This document shows positions 62,901-64,000 of a stretch of DNA of 64,000 nt, piece by piece (position 1 is the stretch's first letter; each line of letters opens with the position of its first letter). A model generated the notes under the pieces. The model did not search any database. It saw only the letters and a program-made list of their open reading frames with translations, and had not been told where the DNA came from. The DNA comes from Augochlora pura (Eukaryota > Arthropoda > Insecta > Hymenoptera > Halictidae). The position numbers were made by a program, and so were the translations under genes. The stretch spans positions 9,103,714 to 9,167,713 of the forward strand of contig NC_135777.1 in NCBI RefSeq assembly GCF_028453695.1. Direction: 5' to 3'.

Positions 62901-63671
62901 CTCGTAAAGCGATGTTACTGCAACGAGTATTACTATAGGCATTGTTTGTCGCAAATTAATACGACAGCGAGGTGTTAATTACAGCTGTTGCCCAGCGATC
63001 GGAACGATCAAACGAGAGCAAACAAAAACTCTTGACTCCTGGTACAGCGGCAGCTTACTGTGCCACTTCGCGTGGCACACATTCCCGTTCCCATCCCTTA
63101 TACTGTTACTCGTCTAGCCTGACCTTCGAAAATGTATATAGCATTGTTTTAATAATCGATCTCGCGTACACCAGATACAAGAGACGACTCGACCAAGCGC
63201 ATCCTTACGTTTTCGCACGAAATAGCAAATGGAACAGAAGATCAAATAAAACGGATTTAGCTAAATGTATCAACGTTTCGAGCCCAGCAAATTCGAAGCG
63301 AAACAATATCCGCGACCCCCCCCCCCCCCCGGTCCTCCTGAAATCGTAAAATATGGGGCCAGGTGGAGCCGATTAGATAAGCGCACATGTTAGCACACCA
63401 TCTCGAAAAACACACGCTATTCTTCGCGATCAATATTTTGCAATTGCATCCGGGCATTAGTATCGTTGTATTCGAATCAAGATTATATTTGTCCCGAAGG
63501 ATGAGCCGAGTGGATCTATATCGACAACGACGCGCAATAACGTGCAATATTGAAAAGGGTTATACAAACAATAGCTGCGAACGGGAGGAACGGAGGCGGT
63601 CGATGCACCTGTGCTTCGTTACGAATCAATCGACCAGGTTAATGAAGCGCGAAGGGTGTCGAGAGACCTAC
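60000..63671. other. Large presumed aPKC intron with CpG-rich patches
   Basis: Between the pseudosubstrate exon and the next open exon. The part at about 60,080-60,700 is CpG-rich, with long overlapping open frames on both strands (178 codons on plus, 162 on minus) that match nothing I recognise. Overlapping frames on both strands suggest a compositional effect, perhaps a promoter. A run of 15 C lies at 63316-63330. No RNA gene was recognised. Confidence 0.45.
63316..63330. repeat. Homopolymer run of 15 C
   Basis: Fifteen consecutive C in a GC-richer area. Assembly length here is likely unreliable. Confidence 0.9.
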
Positions 63672-64000
63672 CCCAGGTGATGTCGTTGAACCAAAACTGC
63701 GAGGACCCGGTGGTATCGTCGATCATGGAAGGAGCAGGATCCGTAGGCGGATTACACGGTCCATGTACACGACACGTATTAGTCCCTATAGCTCGGTTGC
63801 TGGACGCGTACATCATCTCCGTGGCGATCACTTCGTCCAGATCGACTTCCGAGGTGTCGTCGACACCTTTATCGCAGAGTAGTTTCATCCTGGAGGACGA
63901 GGATCCTGGCTGCACGAATATATCGTCGCGAGGACTGTTATTGGGCGAGCCCTCGCCTCTGAGTCCAACGATCGGTTGCTCGTACTCGGCGGAATCGCTG
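63672..64000 (-). CDS. Open exon at window edge, candidate alternative N-terminal exon of aPKC
   Basis: On the minus strand the frame is open from the window edge to a GT donor (TGGG/GTAGGT) at 63672, for 109 codons. The composition and codon usage look coding. The peptide is rich in Ser, Asp and Thr, with IFVQPGSSSSRMK, SEVDLDEVIATEMMYASS and a C-terminal FWFNDITW. It contains no PB1 domain. It ends in phase 1, exactly the phase of the aPKC pseudosubstrate exon acceptor, so splicing would be in frame. No other minus-strand gene lies between. It could instead belong to a different gene whose downstream exons I missed. Function unknown. Confidence 0.45.

Noticed and set aside
1..64000. tRNA genes, CRISPR arrays, riboswitches and bacterial operons
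   Set aside because: No cloverleaf with matching A and B boxes was noticed by eye, and the spliced eukaryotic genes rule out bacterial feature types.

Overview
This is a 64 kb piece of an insect nuclear genome, most likely a hymenopteran and perhaps a bee. The non-coding DNA is AT-rich, genes are split by many mostly short GT-AG introns, and every confident product has its closest remembered match among insect proteins (E(z), RpL6, atypical PKC with an insect-type C1 domain, a chitin-type beta-N-acetylglucosaminidase). The order assignment is an inference; no database search was possible. All exon structures were rebuilt by hand from splice signals, unbroken reading phase and remembered family sequences.

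Layout. 0.5-1 kb: complex I subunit NDUFA2 (-). 1.0-2.4 kb: a long inverted-repeat transposable element lying against the NDUFA2 promoter. 2.9-3.1 kb: an isolated RBX1-like RING fragment. 3.8-4.4 kb: CYBC1/EROS-like protein (+). 4.7-7.4 kb: divergent pair SDR39U1 (-) and MED10 (+). 8.2-12.9 kb: GH20 beta-N-acetylglucosaminidase (+). 13.4-21.5 kb: twelve-pass adenylyl cyclase (-). 24.5-37.2 kb: four same-strand housekeeping genes, E(z), RpL6, AP-3 beta and MIC10 (-). 37.8-38.4 kb: a second, nearly palindromic copy of the 1 kb element. 39-42.3 kb: DNAJC16 (+), tail to tail with sorting nexin 25 (44.2-48.2 kb, -). 49.9-52.6 kb: acid lipase (+). 55.2-60 kb: the 3' two-thirds of atypical PKC (-), whose 5' part runs out of the window; a further open exon at 63.7-64 kb may be an alternative N-terminal exon.

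The genes are unrelated housekeeping, signalling and trafficking genes, as is usual in animal genomes; they do not form a pathway. Local arrangements that may matter are the SDR39U1/MED10 shared promoter, two tail-to-tail pairs, and CTCF-like motifs upstream of E(z), RpL6, AP-3 beta and DNAJC16.

The most interesting observation is at the 3' end of aPKC. The canonical UGA, in the leaky context UGA-C, is followed in the same frame by 134 uninterrupted sense codons, with a base composition unlike the surrounding UTR. This is a candidate stop-codon readthrough extension that would bury the C-terminal PDZ-binding motif of aPKC.
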